Positions 45,201-56,299 of a stretch of 64,000 nucleotides of DNA are shown here, in pieces. Origin of the DNA: Pyrrhosoma nymphula (lineage: Eukaryota; Arthropoda; Insecta; Odonata; Coenagrionidae); the NCBI GenBank assembly GCA_963573305.1, contig OY754335.1, forward strand, positions 50,241,985-50,305,984. Direction: 5' to 3'. The stretch's first letter is position 1, and every line of letters starts with the position of its first letter. A model generated the notes under the pieces. The model ran no database searches, was not told where the DNA came from, and worked only from the letters and a program-made list of their open reading frames with translations. The position numbers were made by a program, and so were the translations under genes.

Positions 45201-45486
45201 CAATTGACCCCCTTTCTCTAATACGTGCATCTTCACACCATTTCATTCCACAACTCCTTTGACCTACCACCACCACAGTTCTGTTTTGAGCGTGATCGGC
45301 TGGGCCTTTTATGTTAGTCGCTGATGAATGCTGTCGGACTGGCTATATAGCAAAGAAGCAGTCATATGGATGCACTTTACGCTCTAGGCTACCGCGGAGA
45401 AATAGGATTCTTCTTGGTTGGACCTGCGCGGACTGCGTGAAATTGAATAGGACCGCGCACGCCGGAGTCAGATTATTATGCTCTCT

Positions 45487-45990
45487 TCATCTAGTACATA
45501 CTACTCTCCGAGCCGCCACAGAGGCATGTGTTAGGACACCAGCCATGGAAAGTGAGGAGGAGAGGGAAAAGGAGGGGGAAAAGAATAAAGTGATTTGTGT
45601 GTCTTAAGTTAGTGTCACGATGTTTTTATCATAATCACTAATGGTGCGTGAAAAGGATGACGTTTATTGTACCTGACAGTTCCGCAATGTACCTCTTTTA
45701 TTTTCTCACTCCCATCAGTTCTAGATATATAGGGCTGGGTTAAAATAGAATCCTCCGTGTCGCACTGAAATTTGCCTGATGGGAGTTTTTCAAGTAATCT
45801 CTGCCTAGCGTGTAGTCTCCGATTCTCTTGAGGCCTCATCCTTCCATCAGTTGTGTGACACATTCTGTACACTAATAGCAGTTTTAACGAAGCGTGCGCT
45901 TTCCTTTGTATTTTATTTACTTCGCGGATAAAGTTTTTCAGTGCAGGGTCAAAAATACTCGCAGTATATTCGAGCAAGTTCGACCGGCTA
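45487..45990 (-). pseudogene. Family A RT C-terminus with 3' end
   Basis: The minus-strand open frame 45977-45615 reads LEYTASIFDPALKNFIREVNKIQRKAHASLKLL, matching LEYAASIWDPVQKDLIRELNKIQRKAARFVKNC of the best copy. RPQENRRLHARQRLLEKL and SGKFQCDTEDSILTQPYI..RTDGSEKIKEV follow. Past the stop the 3' untranslated region holds CCATGGCTGGTGTCCTAACACATGCC and the GAGTAGTATGTACTAGATG tail (to 45487), with a weak hairpin. The frame has only a few disruptions, so it is fairly well preserved. Confidence 0.8.
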
Positions 45991-46489
45991 GCTATGCTAT
46001 ACCACTTCGGTACTCGAGTGGTATGTTAGCGGGCGGACTCGGGTATACTCACAGCGGCGGAGAAAAGGGACGGGATTCGGATAAAGACCCGTTTTCGCGC
46101 TTGACAGGCCAGCCTCAAAGAGTATACCTAATACATTTATCAAGCCGATTTATTTTCTGACACGTAAATGACATTTTACGAGATCCGAAATGCTACGGTA
46201 GATTAGATCAATAGAACGACATTAGGGAAATAGACAACAGAACAGCCAGGTTTAAAATGTCATTTTTCCTGCGAACGAGAAGAGACCATAACAGATGCAA
46301 ATGAAATTTTTAACTAGGTATGTCGGTAGGCAGTGTAGCATTATTTGTTAGTTTGCTCCCTAATGATTGTTTCTAAATCTGCTACCTACGTGATAGTAAC
46401 AGAACCTCTTTCCTATTTCCTGCATAGCTCTTGTATTTCTGTGAATTTTTGTATTTGCTAAGTAGGTACATAAATATCATTAGTTTCTC

Positions 46490-46690
46490 TAGCATGGATA
46501 GCATATCCATAGTGTAGTGCATGATGGTGAAATTTCACCTCCTGAGAGGTGTTTGCAGGTTTCTGCTAATGCACCAATGCACATGTAGCTGCATTAACTT
46601 TATTATGGCACTGTGTTGTGCATGTTTGTGATAACTCACCCCCTGCCACACACCCTTGTGGTGGTTTGCGAGGTATAATGTAAATATATA
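46490..46690 (+). repeat. Family A subfamily 3' end
   Basis: An untranslated region with GTGATAACTCACCCCCTGCCACACACCCTTGTGGTGGTTTGCGAGG at 46628-46672 followed by TATAATGTAAATATA. It shares the AACTCACCCCCTGCC..CACACCC.. version of the hairpin with the minus-strand end at 18.4 kb, so both may be one subfamily. Confidence 0.6.
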
Positions 46691-46859
46691 TGTTGACCTC
46701 TTACAAACGTACATGATGCGGAGGAGGGGAGGTAGAAGTGTTGGGGGGGTTAGAGAAAGGTTGAAGGGGAAGAGTGGGAGGCAACAAGATAGAGAGAGAG
46801 GCAAAGGTGTTTAAAATCACTCATCGCTATGACTTTACCAGGGACCCCATCATGAGGTC

Positions 46860-47277
46860 TCACCGTGACACTAGTCGAAACGGGACAGCAGATAGTGGTG
46901 AATCATTCCACTTCTTGAAGCGCTCGTGTTGGCAGAATTTAAAAAGGCTTTCTGAAAGTACCTGCACATTTAATAATTTTCCTCTCCCATTTCGTAGGAT
47001 TTATAATGTTCCGAGGTCCGGTTCCCAATATCGTCCATTGCGCAGCGCCAGAAACTTTTGCGGGCCTCGTTGTGAAACTAGTCGAAATGGCACAGAAGAT
47101 AGTGATTAGTCATTCCACTACTTGAAGCGCTTGTGTTGGCAGCATTTAGGAAGGTTTTCGACTGCCCCTACACACTTAATAATTTTACTCTCCAATTTCG
47201 TGGAATTTATAACGTTCCGAGGCCCAGTTCCCAATATCGTCCACTGCGCAGTGCCAGAAACTTTTGCGAGAGCTATA
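46860..47277 (+). repeat. 207-bp tandem duplication
   Basis: Two units at 207-base spacing (reference CTAGTCGAAA at 46871 and 47078). Matching blocks include CATTCCAC.TCTTGAAGCGCT, GTGTTGGCAG, CCCAATATCGTCCA.TGCGCAG and GCCAGAAACTTTTGCG. They differ at roughly 15% of positions, so the duplication is old. Confidence 0.85.
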
Positions 47278-47299
47278 TTAACAGTTGAGATAAGAGATA

Positions 47300-49200
47300 G
47301 GACTCGAACAAGCTGCGTTTCCATACGCCTGTTTTTGCGTCATTTTGTCACGGTGTTGTGCGCCACAAATACTCCGTATTCATGGTAGCGGATGAAAACA
47401 GAAGGCGGTGGAAAACCGCGCTGCGTTAAGCCTTCCCATTTATTCCTGTCCATTATGGCGATAGAATCAAAAAATTGATGTTCACGAGGAGTATTGGCTA
47501 TGGGCTGCACCACTAAGTTAAATTTTTGTCAGCAATATAAAAATTACCCTCGATTCCTTGGGAAAGAATCATGTAACCAACATATAAAAGGTAGTAAGCG
47601 TTGGTCCTCACTCCCTGCCGCAGCTCCGGTGACGCAGGCTATGTCGAAGATCCGGACTTTGATTTGCTATTCAGTGTTCTGCAACGCAAAAATGGCTGCA
47701 TGAAAACGTAGCTTCATAGTCGCAGTCCAACCTCGCTGAGTAACTCCGTTGGAAAACTCTTGACCTCCAACTTTTCCACCGCTAAAAACCCTTCCCCCAT
47801 CGGCCTCTACGATATCCAGAACTGTCTCTCTCTCTCTCTCATGCCTTCCCATCCTCTTTATAATATTCTCCCTACCTCCTTCCTCCCATTCCATCGAATA
47901 CGACCTCCCGCTGGTTCGACAGTCAACTGTCCATACGCCACTATCGCCACTCCCCGGAATCACATTTGACCTCCAGCCTCACTCCGAGCTTCCTTCCCCG
48001 TGAGACATGTTTGGCGACAGCAGTGACGGCCATAAAGTTCGTGGGACCGTGAGGGTGAGGGGTATGGGAGAGACGGTGAAAGGGAAGTTGAGGGAGTGGC
48101 CAAAATGTTTATATACGTAGAGGGCGAACTTGCGGTGAAAGGGCGGAGGGGAGAGAGGGAGATTTGGAGGGGTAAAAAGGTTGTTAGTCCTGAGGTCGAA
48201 GAAGGAGAGGTTTAGACAACTTTTAAGAAAAAGGTTGAATGGAATTCTTAGTCACAACCTTCCGGCTAGATCCGGGAGTTATGATGTTTGACAAGTGTTT
48301 CGAGAATGTCAGAAACGGTTTGAGCTTTCCACTCCGGTTTCTGTGCAGTCTGCCGGATGTTTCACGAGCCACGTCAAGCCTGTCTAAGCGTTGTACAAAA
48401 TACTTTAAAGGGTCCGAAACAATGTGACACTACTTTATTGAACTAAAAACTTCACCTAGTTCACGATCACGTAAAAGTTTAGTTACTTGCGAGGAAGAAT
48501 ATATACGCATATAGTGATAAAAAATCCCCCACCATGACTCGAAAATCAGTTCAATATTTCCATCATTTTCCATCAACTCTGAATAAAACTCATGTTCTAT
48601 CAAGAATAAATACAGTTGTGAATCCTAGTTGAAGTTTTAATGGCATATGATGAAAAAATTTCAAAGGTACTACTCCCGGAATGTTCAATGTTATTATAAT
48701 ATTCTTATATTGCCACAGAGAAAATTTAATCTGAAATGACGAATCAAACTCTTAATCATATTAGATTAAAATACAATGTTTGCAATATTAAATGCTGACT
48801 AACCATTTCCCACCATGATGGCTCCTTGGAACGTGTAAAAACTTTTTCCTCCAACGAAAGCGGAAAATACGATCGCTGTGGCCATCATTCATATTTAACG
48901 TTACACGATATCGAATCATAATTACTCCTGATGCCGAATATGTAGCAATGTTCTTATGGCAGCGAGTGGCCTTCAGACTCGCATCGCAGGGTTCAGCACT
49001 TTCAGTCAAAAAGCTAAGCAAATAATGTACTCGGTCAAAGTAAGTGAATAAGCAAAGGTGCGAGAACTGTGTAAAAGTTATTAATGAATGCGCGATAGGA
49101 AGAGAGGAAAAAGATTGAAGAAGTTCCATTCAGATAGGTTGTGAATTATCACCGGCAGCCGATTATTTCTGAATGCGACCCTATGAATGCTGAGACAAAT
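47300..49200. other. No recognised gene; CT-rich patch
   Basis: A CTCTCTCT microsatellite lies near 47826 and a GC-rich skewed block at 47700-48240. Frames such as 49129-48788 (minus, 113 codons) show no motif. Confidence 0.35.
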
Positions 49201-49214
49201 ACAACTCTAAGGCT

Positions 49215-49280
49215 TGGTTTTATAATTCCTGGTTAATGTTAACCGCAAGATGACGGAGTCTTTACGTTAACTAGCTGTTA
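49215..49280 (-). repeat. Dispersed repeat, copy 2
   Basis: Reverse-orientation partner of 39395-39465 (shared GTTAACGTAAAG and CATCTTGC.GTTAACATTAACCAG). Probably part of a MITE family. Confidence 0.65.
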
Positions 49281-49448
49281 ACTGAGAGATCGGGCTCTGC
49301 ATATTGCACCAGAAAGTCGCGTTATTAATGGTATAACGTAATATCATCGATTTTAATATAGTGAATATGTGTAACCTGAGATAATGTAATTGGGATTTCT
49401 ATATAAACCTGAGTTAATTATAGATATAAAAGATGTCTCGATAGTTAA

Positions 49449-50036
49449 CCCTCCGGTGGGCGCGCCCGCGGCAAATTGCCGCATATTTTAGTATCTGAGC
49501 TCTCCATTTGGTACCGTTTGTAAATGTCTGTTTCTCCAGGTATTCATTTTTCATGATAGGAGGGAGTATTTCCGATATTCAGATAAATTATCCACCGGAC
49601 GCTTCAGTAGCTGTGTGAAATCGAAGAGAGTTTGACGTTTGACTAAAGATATTAAAGAATTTTTTAGAAAATATAAGAAGGAACCGGTTCCTGAGGCACC
49701 TAAACTAGAGTAATATGCCATGTTTGCAGGTGGCATAAAAATTGCAAGTCAAAAATTGTGTGCCAGTGATGTAAAAATAATGTATGTAGGAGGTATTGGC
49801 GTCAAGAGACAACATGTATGAGATGGGAAGATGAACAAGACCTAGATATGAACGAAGATGTTTAACAATGTACATTCAGTTTCAAACAATAAATGATGTC
49901 ACTGTAACAACTTAATCAGCCTTTTTCATTAGTAACTTATCTTGCCCTTAAATATAGGAATGCAATTTATCTTTGCGGTAACATTTCCGCGGCGCGCCCA
50001 CTCGTGGGAGTGAATTTGGTGCGCCCACCGGAGGTC
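49449..50036 (+). mobile_element. Internally deleted piggyBac-type element
   Basis: TTAA (49445-49448) is followed by CCCTCCGGTGGGCGCGCC. The other end is GGTGCGCCCACCGGAGGTC, the reverse complement with the terminal bases decayed, so the right TTAA is lost (GTCAAAA). TTAA target plus a CCCT-starting repeat is characteristic of piggyBac. A second inverted pair (GGCGCGCCC / GGGCGCGCC) sits inside each end. Between them only about 560 bases remain, including the end of the transposase. Confidence 0.75.
49690..49800 (+). pseudogene. piggyBac transposase Cys-rich C-terminus remnant
   Basis: One frame reads CHVCRWHKNCKSKIVCQ, a stop, then CKNNVC. The spacing C-x2-C...C-x2-C matches the cysteine-rich C-terminal zinc-binding domain of piggyBac transposases. 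The upstream acidic catalytic domain is gone and the frame has a stop, so the piece is inactive. Confidence 0.65.
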
Positions 50037-50039
50037 AAA

Positions 50040-50310
50040 AGTCAAAGGAGGTCATTTCGCATTACTGACCTTTTGCTCAAAAAATTAATAATACTATTGA
50101 AACAAATGCTTAACGAAGAATACACTAACGATTGGGTCAGTCACGCGCACGTGCTTAATGAATATGTTTTAAGACATTAGTAGTCCTCAAGCGGCAATAA
50201 TTGGGTTTATCCTCTGTGACAGTGTTTTAGTAAGCACGTCAAAACGTCCTGTGGTACAGTGCATTGTGGACACGAGGACATTTGGCTCGATTAAACCTCT
50301 TCCGAAGGTT
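50040..50310. other. No recognised gene
   Basis: AT-rich DNA following the piggyBac remnant. Confidence 0.3.
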
Positions 50311-50314
50311 TTGT

Positions 50315-50400
50315 TGAACCAGGATGGATTTTACGACTGACCGGCAATTGGGAAATCTGGGTTCAAATCCCCTTCAAGCCAAATTATTTTTTAATGAATT
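50315..50400 (+). repeat. tRNA-derived SINE head (probable)
   Basis: A good B box GGGTTCAAATCCC (50359-50371), preceded by GGAAATCT. The A box is poorly conserved. Confidence 0.45.
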
Positions 50401-52200
50401 ATTTCTCCCTTCGGTGTACTTCAATTTTCCTTTTTTAAATATATAGCAACTGAAATATGCTCTAAGGTCCAATCGATGGTGGATCAAATACGATAGTGGT
50501 CCAAATTCTGACTTAAAACGCGTTCTAACAATGTCCCCACCAGTCACACGGTTTCCGCTACCAATTTTCACATTTCTTCAGGAGATGTCTCACGTCTATT
50601 GGAGAGTCGCATACGTCGCAGCTAAGTGGTGTTTTATTTGCTGTGAATCAAGTTGTTTGATTAACTTGTCATTTTGGGGATGCGACTGACAACTGAGTTG
50701 ATTTGCAACATTGAAGGTTGGTGGGTAAGGGAGTGGTTGCATGGGGGAATGGAGGATGGGGGGAGGGAAAGGTTTTTACTTCGCGCATTAAACCTATCTT
50801 TGCAGGGTCACAAATTCTCACCACGTAGTCGATATTTGTTATAGATACCTCGATAGTAATGCTGACACGTGAGAATTATCACAAAATCCTAAGTTCAGTG
50901 AACGTACCCTCTTTGATGTTCCTTTTAGCTTTGATGACTGCCACCAAGTTTTGCCACCACTATACTGTCGTGAGTTTTAGAGGGAGAAATGTGGAAAAAA
51001 CGTAGGTACGTCGATGGGGAGGAGCAGAACGTTCGAGCACGAGACCCCAAACCAATGCTTTCAACGAGTCACCTGCGTCTCCCTCCCGAGGTTGGAGATA
51101 TCCAGCGGAGATAAAAACGAGAGATGCGGTCCCTAGGCGGGTGGAGGAAGAGCCATTACAAAAGGGGTGGTGGGAAGGATTTTTTTTGGATTTGAAGAAA
51201 GAGAGAGTGAGGGGTTGGTTTGGAAATTTCGGCGTGGATTATGGTGCGGGAGTGGTGTATGAAAAGGAGAGGGGTGAGTAGGAACCTAAAGAGACACATC
51301 TTTATGGAAGGAGATAGGAGAAATGTCGAAGGAGAGGGGAGCTATGTTTAAGGTTTTTGGTGGATGGAGTCGGGAGTTATTTTTTTTATATTTTTTTCGA
51401 ATTTGGGCGGGGACCGTGAATGGGTAATGTGGAGAGACATAATGGATTCTTTTGGGTGGGTGGAAAATGAGGGAGGGGATATTCACATGTGTGCATATAA
51501 TATACCTATATATCGACGGGTCACAGGGGGATGTTGGTGCGGTCCAGGAGGAGAGAGGCTAAGGCCAATAGGAGCAAGGCATTGGTGGAGGAGGACTCCG
51601 GGGTTCAGTCCTCCATTGATCATTTACAACGCACTAAATCAAACTATGGGACCAAATGGCCACCATTAAGCCCGCCAGGAAAACTACCGGCCAATGATAA
51701 TAACTGTTCTCCCTTTCTTCCTCCCCTCACTCACTCAGTCACACGAGAAGGGTTTTCCGCATCGGGTGCGTGATGATGCTATGTGAGCACCGCGCAGAAA
51801 GGTTGCGGGAGAATCGCAAAGCTGTCTCGCGCTATGTTTGTTCATGTGTTCATCATGAAGAGAAGTTTCAGCTGTAGACTGAATATCGGACGTAGGAAGA
51901 ATAATCAGGAGAGGCCTCTGTGATGTAAAGTTGAAGGTAGATTCCCTCGTAGTTTCAATGATTTTTTTCCAGTTCAAAATGTCAACTTCTCAAATTATAA
52001 TTTTTTCGAATGCACGAGATGCCTCCGTTTATCAGTCCATGATGCCACTTTTCCATGATAACTAAGCTTTTGTATGACATCCAATTGTCTGCTTGAAGAT
52101 GCTTTTAGACTTAGAAAGCCCAACCTTAAAGCTTTGGGGAAGATCCATAAATTATGGAAATTAAGACCTAATCAACCACATTTAGTATATCCTACATAAT
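50400..52200. other. No recognised gene; purine-biased block
   Basis: 51000-51480 is purine-rich with compositional frames on both strands. The rest is mixed DNA with nothing I can name. Confidence 0.3.
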
Positions 52201-52210
52201 ATACACCAAC

Positions 52211-52679
52211 CTTCAGAGAGTAGAGCATGGCAAAAAGGATCGCAGGCTCATAGAGTTGTAGATAATTCAAAAACCTTCCTTGAGCTATTGATCGACATTA
52301 TCGGTCAATTGTTAACGGAGAAAAACAATTAAAAAACTACAAAAGTCGTTTTTTTTCCAAATACATAACTCCGCCAAATCACAATTTGTGGCATAGGCCC
52401 TCCGCAAAATGGTGGTGAATAGCATGTAGATTACGTAGGCGCGCTGCCGGATTAGTTGAAGATTTCTGAATTGGAGTACAAAAATTGCTTCATTAGTTTT
52501 TATTTTAGAAGTGAAAAACTAAAAAAAATATGCTTTTCCCGTTGTTTAAACATTATTAAAAATTATCAAAAAACAATTTAGGGTTTCAATTGTATACATT
52601 TTGACCTACCAACCATATTCCTAATCGTGACACAGTCAGTTGCCTGCGATCTTTCTTGCCACGCTCAAATCTCTGTGAG
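52211..52679. mobile_element. MITE-like element with about 38-bp terminal inverted repeats
   Basis: The left end reads CTTCAGAGAG..GAGCATGGCAAAAAGGATCGCAGGC and the right end is its imperfect complement (GCCTGCGATCTTTCTTGCCACGCTC..CTCTGTGAG). It is 469 bases long with no coding capacity. A 9-bp duplication would suggest a Mutator-type element, but I do not see one, so the superfamily is open. Confidence 0.6.
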
Positions 52680-52839
52680 TAGGAGTAGGTAGAGACGAGA
52701 TGCAGCGCGGTGACTCCTCTAGGGACTCAACAAGGAGCGCAATTCCAGATGAACACGTTCCGTTTTGAATAACAATAAGCACCGTTTTATTTTTTTACCA
52801 CCTCTTGTTGAGGGCTGGTAAAAGAAGCCCCTCCTCGGA

Positions 52840-52975
52840 ATGCAATCGCTATTTACAGCGCCAATCCCGAAAGAAGCCGTCGACGCACACTTGAAGGATT
52901 TTCGAGATGGGGACGAAAAAAAATAAATGAATAAATCGGAATGAGGAACGGCGCAAGCATAAAACAGCCGCCCCT
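52840..52975. promoter_or_regulatory. GC-rich island with homeodomain-like cores
   Basis: Contains GCAATCGCTATTTACAGCGCC and AATAAATGAATAAATCGG in otherwise GC-rich DNA. Possible regulatory DNA, no direct evidence. Confidence 0.2.
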
Positions 52976-52999
52976 TTTTTTATACGAGCACTAAGTCAT

Positions 53000-53500
53000 C
53001 CGCTTCACCTTTCTGGATGGGGGAGTCCCTGTCAAGACTCTTGTGGTCGGTTTGCGGGGGCCGCCGGCACTCCCTCAAGGTGCGCGCGGTCGAAGGCAGG
53101 GGTTGGCCGTGGACACAAAAGGTATAGTAAGTCCCCCTCATCCCCCCCCCCGTTAACATCTTCTCCAACTCCGCACCCCCCTGGACTGTGGCTCCTCCGA
53201 AATATCCCGTGGGGGTTGGAGAGAATGACATGGGTGCCAATGGCAGAAAAAAAAGATAGCCATCGCGTGCCACCTCGTCTTTTTTATTCCACCTTATTCT
53301 CCCTCCATCTCTCCCTCTCCCTCAATCTTCATTCCTCTCTATATTCTTCTCTTTGTATATATCCTTCTCCTCCGGTCGATCACGCCACAAATCCGAACGT
53401 CAACCCACTTGGGAGATGCGACCTGTTGATTATAATCCTCCCCTCCGATCTGATCAGGTTTAGCGTTCTCTTCATCCCCACCGGACGAAATATTATTTGC
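53000..53500. other. GC-rich skewed block
   Basis: Pyrimidine-rich runs with compositional frames on both strands. Confidence 0.3.
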
Positions 53501-53600
53501 CGCCTTCGGTGTAGTCCTTGTCCACTATTCCTAAGGTCGTGAGTTCGAGTCCCACCCGGGAATGCTTATGTGCATTAGTCAGATTAAGGTGATTGGAGCG
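53500..53600 (+). repeat. tRNA-derived SINE head
   Basis: An A-box-like CGGTGTAGTCC (about 53507) and a clear B box GAGTTCGAGTCCC (53541-53553) with AAGGTCGT just before. Body sequence follows with AAGGTGATTGG and a T-run. Confidence 0.55.
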
Positions 53601-53954
53601 TTTTTTTGTTTAGGTACAGATTTTCGTTAAGCTTTTCATGTTCTTATCAGTGATAAATGACCTATAGATAAGGAAGAAAAAAATTGCATCATACCGATTT
53701 GTTTATTTGGCAATTCGATGATATTTTAACGCGTAGTAATACGGTATGACGGCACAAAATATATATTTTAATAATTAGATTACATATGTACAGATTTTCT
53801 TCTAAGCGCGAAATACTATATTTTTATTATTGTGAAGGTTTCTAACAAATACCAAGGCGTCATGCCGAGCCCCAAATTCAAAAGCAACGTATTTCAATAA
53901 AATTTCGTCTAAATTTCGAATGCCGCGCCGAAAACTCTTGTCGTAAAATTCTTT

Positions 53955-54645
53955 GATTACTTACTTACTTAGGTGGCCATTCAAACTGTAAGAGGTTTTT
54001 GGCCTCGTCAATCGCTTGTCTCCACATCTGCCTGTCCTGCATGGTGTTTTCATTCGCTCCTCTTTTCCTCATGTCCCTCAGCATCTGGCCGGTCCACCTC
54101 AATCTTGGTCTTCATGGAGGTCTTTTTCCTATTGCTTTCCCCTTCATTATGGTTTTCAATAATGAACTATCCTCTCTTCTATTTACATGACCCACCCCAC
54201 TCAGTCTCTCAGTCTTCTACATTTTGCTTCTGCCACGATGTCTGCTTCCTTGTAGAGCTCTCTTAGCTCCATGTTATTCCTAATTTGCCACTGTTCCTCC
54301 TAATTTATTGGTCCATATATTGTCTTAAGTAATTTATTTTCAAAGGTGATAAGTTTCTTTTCCGCCATTTTACTGATTGCCCATATCTATGAGCTATATA
54401 GGACTACTGGCCTTATAATTGTTTTGTAGACTGTTTCTTTAGTCTTTCTCGATAGAATTTTGTTCCTTAATATGTTTTGAAATGCCCAATAGCATTTGTT
54501 TCCATTTAAAAGCTTTGTTTCTATTTCAGCTTCTTCATTGTTGTATTGGTCAATAGTGACACCAAGATATTTAAAATCTTTACTTCTTTGACATTTGTTC
54601 GTGTTAACTTCCAAGTTGGCTATTTTTTCTGGGCTTTATACTTCA
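53955..54645 (-). pseudogene. Family B-type RT, thumb to C-terminus
   Basis: The minus-strand open frame 54614-54387 reads CQRSKDFKYLGVTIDQYNNEEAEIETKLLNGNKCYWAFQNILRNKILSRKTKETVYKTIIRPVVLYSS, the YLG block and IRPVVLY block of RTE-like RT. After a stop the frame continues with 'EEQWRIRNNMELRELY', 'RLRWVGHVNRR' and 'KGKAIGKRPPWRPRLRWTGQ', the RLRWxGHxxR and GKRPxGRPRxRW blocks. Order and distances fit one element with a few breaks. The RT catalytic box upstream is absent. Confidence 0.8.
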
Positions 54646-54649
54646 ATTA

Positions 54650-55920
54650 TCGGAAAAATAATTAAAATATAATTATTTTATCATTTTCATTACTCCATGC
54701 ATGTTAAGTTCCAACGCTTCAACAGAAGCACTTAATTGAAATGTGGACCAAGAATTTGTTTTGCACTTACTTAAAAAATTACTGATATATCCTCAAAGAC
54801 CCATGATTACTTCTCCAACCACCTTAAAAGGCAAAAAAGTGTCCTTTTAGGGATATTTTATGTGACAAAAATTGAGTGTTTCCTCTCTAATACAGAAGGT
54901 TTCTTCAAATGTGTTATCTTTTTGAAGAAAACTCCTTTGAATAAGCTTCCAACAATGGAGGGAAAACGTTGAATTTCAATCAATCTCTGACACGGAAAAT
55001 TGCCGGAAATATTAATTTCATGAGTGGCAAGGTACGCGAAAGCTTTAACAAGTTTTGTCAGACACTCTTTGTAAAATAACTGTTGTAAATGGTATTGGGG
55101 CTATATCAGATGGCGTGAAAATAAATAATAAACTGGCGAATTTGATTGAAGAGTTTGGGATTTATAAGCCGGATATCAGACACACGGTAGAAAATATATT
55201 CCAGTGATAGAAGAGCAAGAAAATGTATTCTCCCCGCCCACCATTGATAATAGTGGCAGATGAGAAACAAAATGAGACACAAATGTTTCTTAGCACATAT
55301 TACATGAGTTAGTTTGAGGTCTGTGACGTGAAAAATACGGTTCAAGAGAGAAAATTATGAGTGTACCTAAATCACCCCTGTACCCTAATTTCTAGCAGTT
55401 TTAACTACCCTATCAAATGTGTACTCAGGTAAATAAACGTTAAAAATTGAGTTTCAAAAGTGTCATTCAAATATTTGTGAAAATTGAACTTCACCTTTGA
55501 TTCAAGGTATAGAATAGAGACTTAAGTAATTTTATACATATTTACTCAACTTTATATCTCTAACTCTATATCTTACGTTTTCAAACATGAATGGTTGTAT
55601 CACAGATCCTTATATAGGTACATCAAAATTAAATGAAACAGCTACGTGATGGCCAGCCCAAGAATAATTTCAGGAGAACGGAAACTTAAATCCTATTTTA
55701 GAATGAGTGGTGCGGAAGAACAGAATTCAATTGATGAAGTAAAGATGTTGTGAATGGTTACATTAAAACTTGATTCCACCTTAAAGTTTAGTGTTTAATT
55801 TAAAATTAAGAATTCAAACTTTATGCTACTAACGTACATTCAAATACCTACTACTTTATCTTCATAGCGGTTATTAACAAATATACGCACAAATATTGCG
55901 CGGGTTCAACTAAAACATTT
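54650..55920. other. No recognised gene
   Basis: AT-rich. The minus-strand frame 55345-55106 shows no motif. Confidence 0.3.
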
Positions 55921-55924
55921 TCCT

Positions 55925-56290
55925 CATTACATAGCGGGTGAACGTCACAGAGCGAGTAGCCAATGATAGGCCTTTCCCCTTCCATCTCAGTTTCTGTCTC
56001 CCGACGGCCAAACAGCGCTGTCAGTTTTTGCGAATAAATGCACGTTAGGCGACGAGAAGACGCGTTAACCTCTTATGTTTAGCCTTAACCAACAAAGTCT
56101 ATCTCGCACGCAGTAAATTTAGCCACACAGACGATACGACACCGAAGTGTACCTCACGGAAGTCGAAGAGAGACTGAGTTCCACCCTCAATGCATTCCAT
56201 TTCACTCTTCAGTGATTGGCTGGAAAAGTGAAATGTACACCATCGCGTTCATGGTCAGCCGCCATGAGTTGGGAAAAAGATTATATAGGA
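55925..56290. promoter_or_regulatory. GC-rich stretch with CCAAT-like motifs
   Basis: Contains AGCCAATGATAGG and GTGATTGGCTGG (inverted CCAAT-type elements) about 260 bases apart, with CpGs. It could be a promoter or regulatory module, but no initiator or adjacent gene is seen. Confidence 0.2.
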
Positions 56291-56299
56291 AAAAGTAGG

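Noticed and set aside
49449..50036. Functional piggyBac transposon
   Set aside because: The catalytic domain is missing, the right terminal bases and right TTAA are decayed, and the remaining coding part contains a stop.
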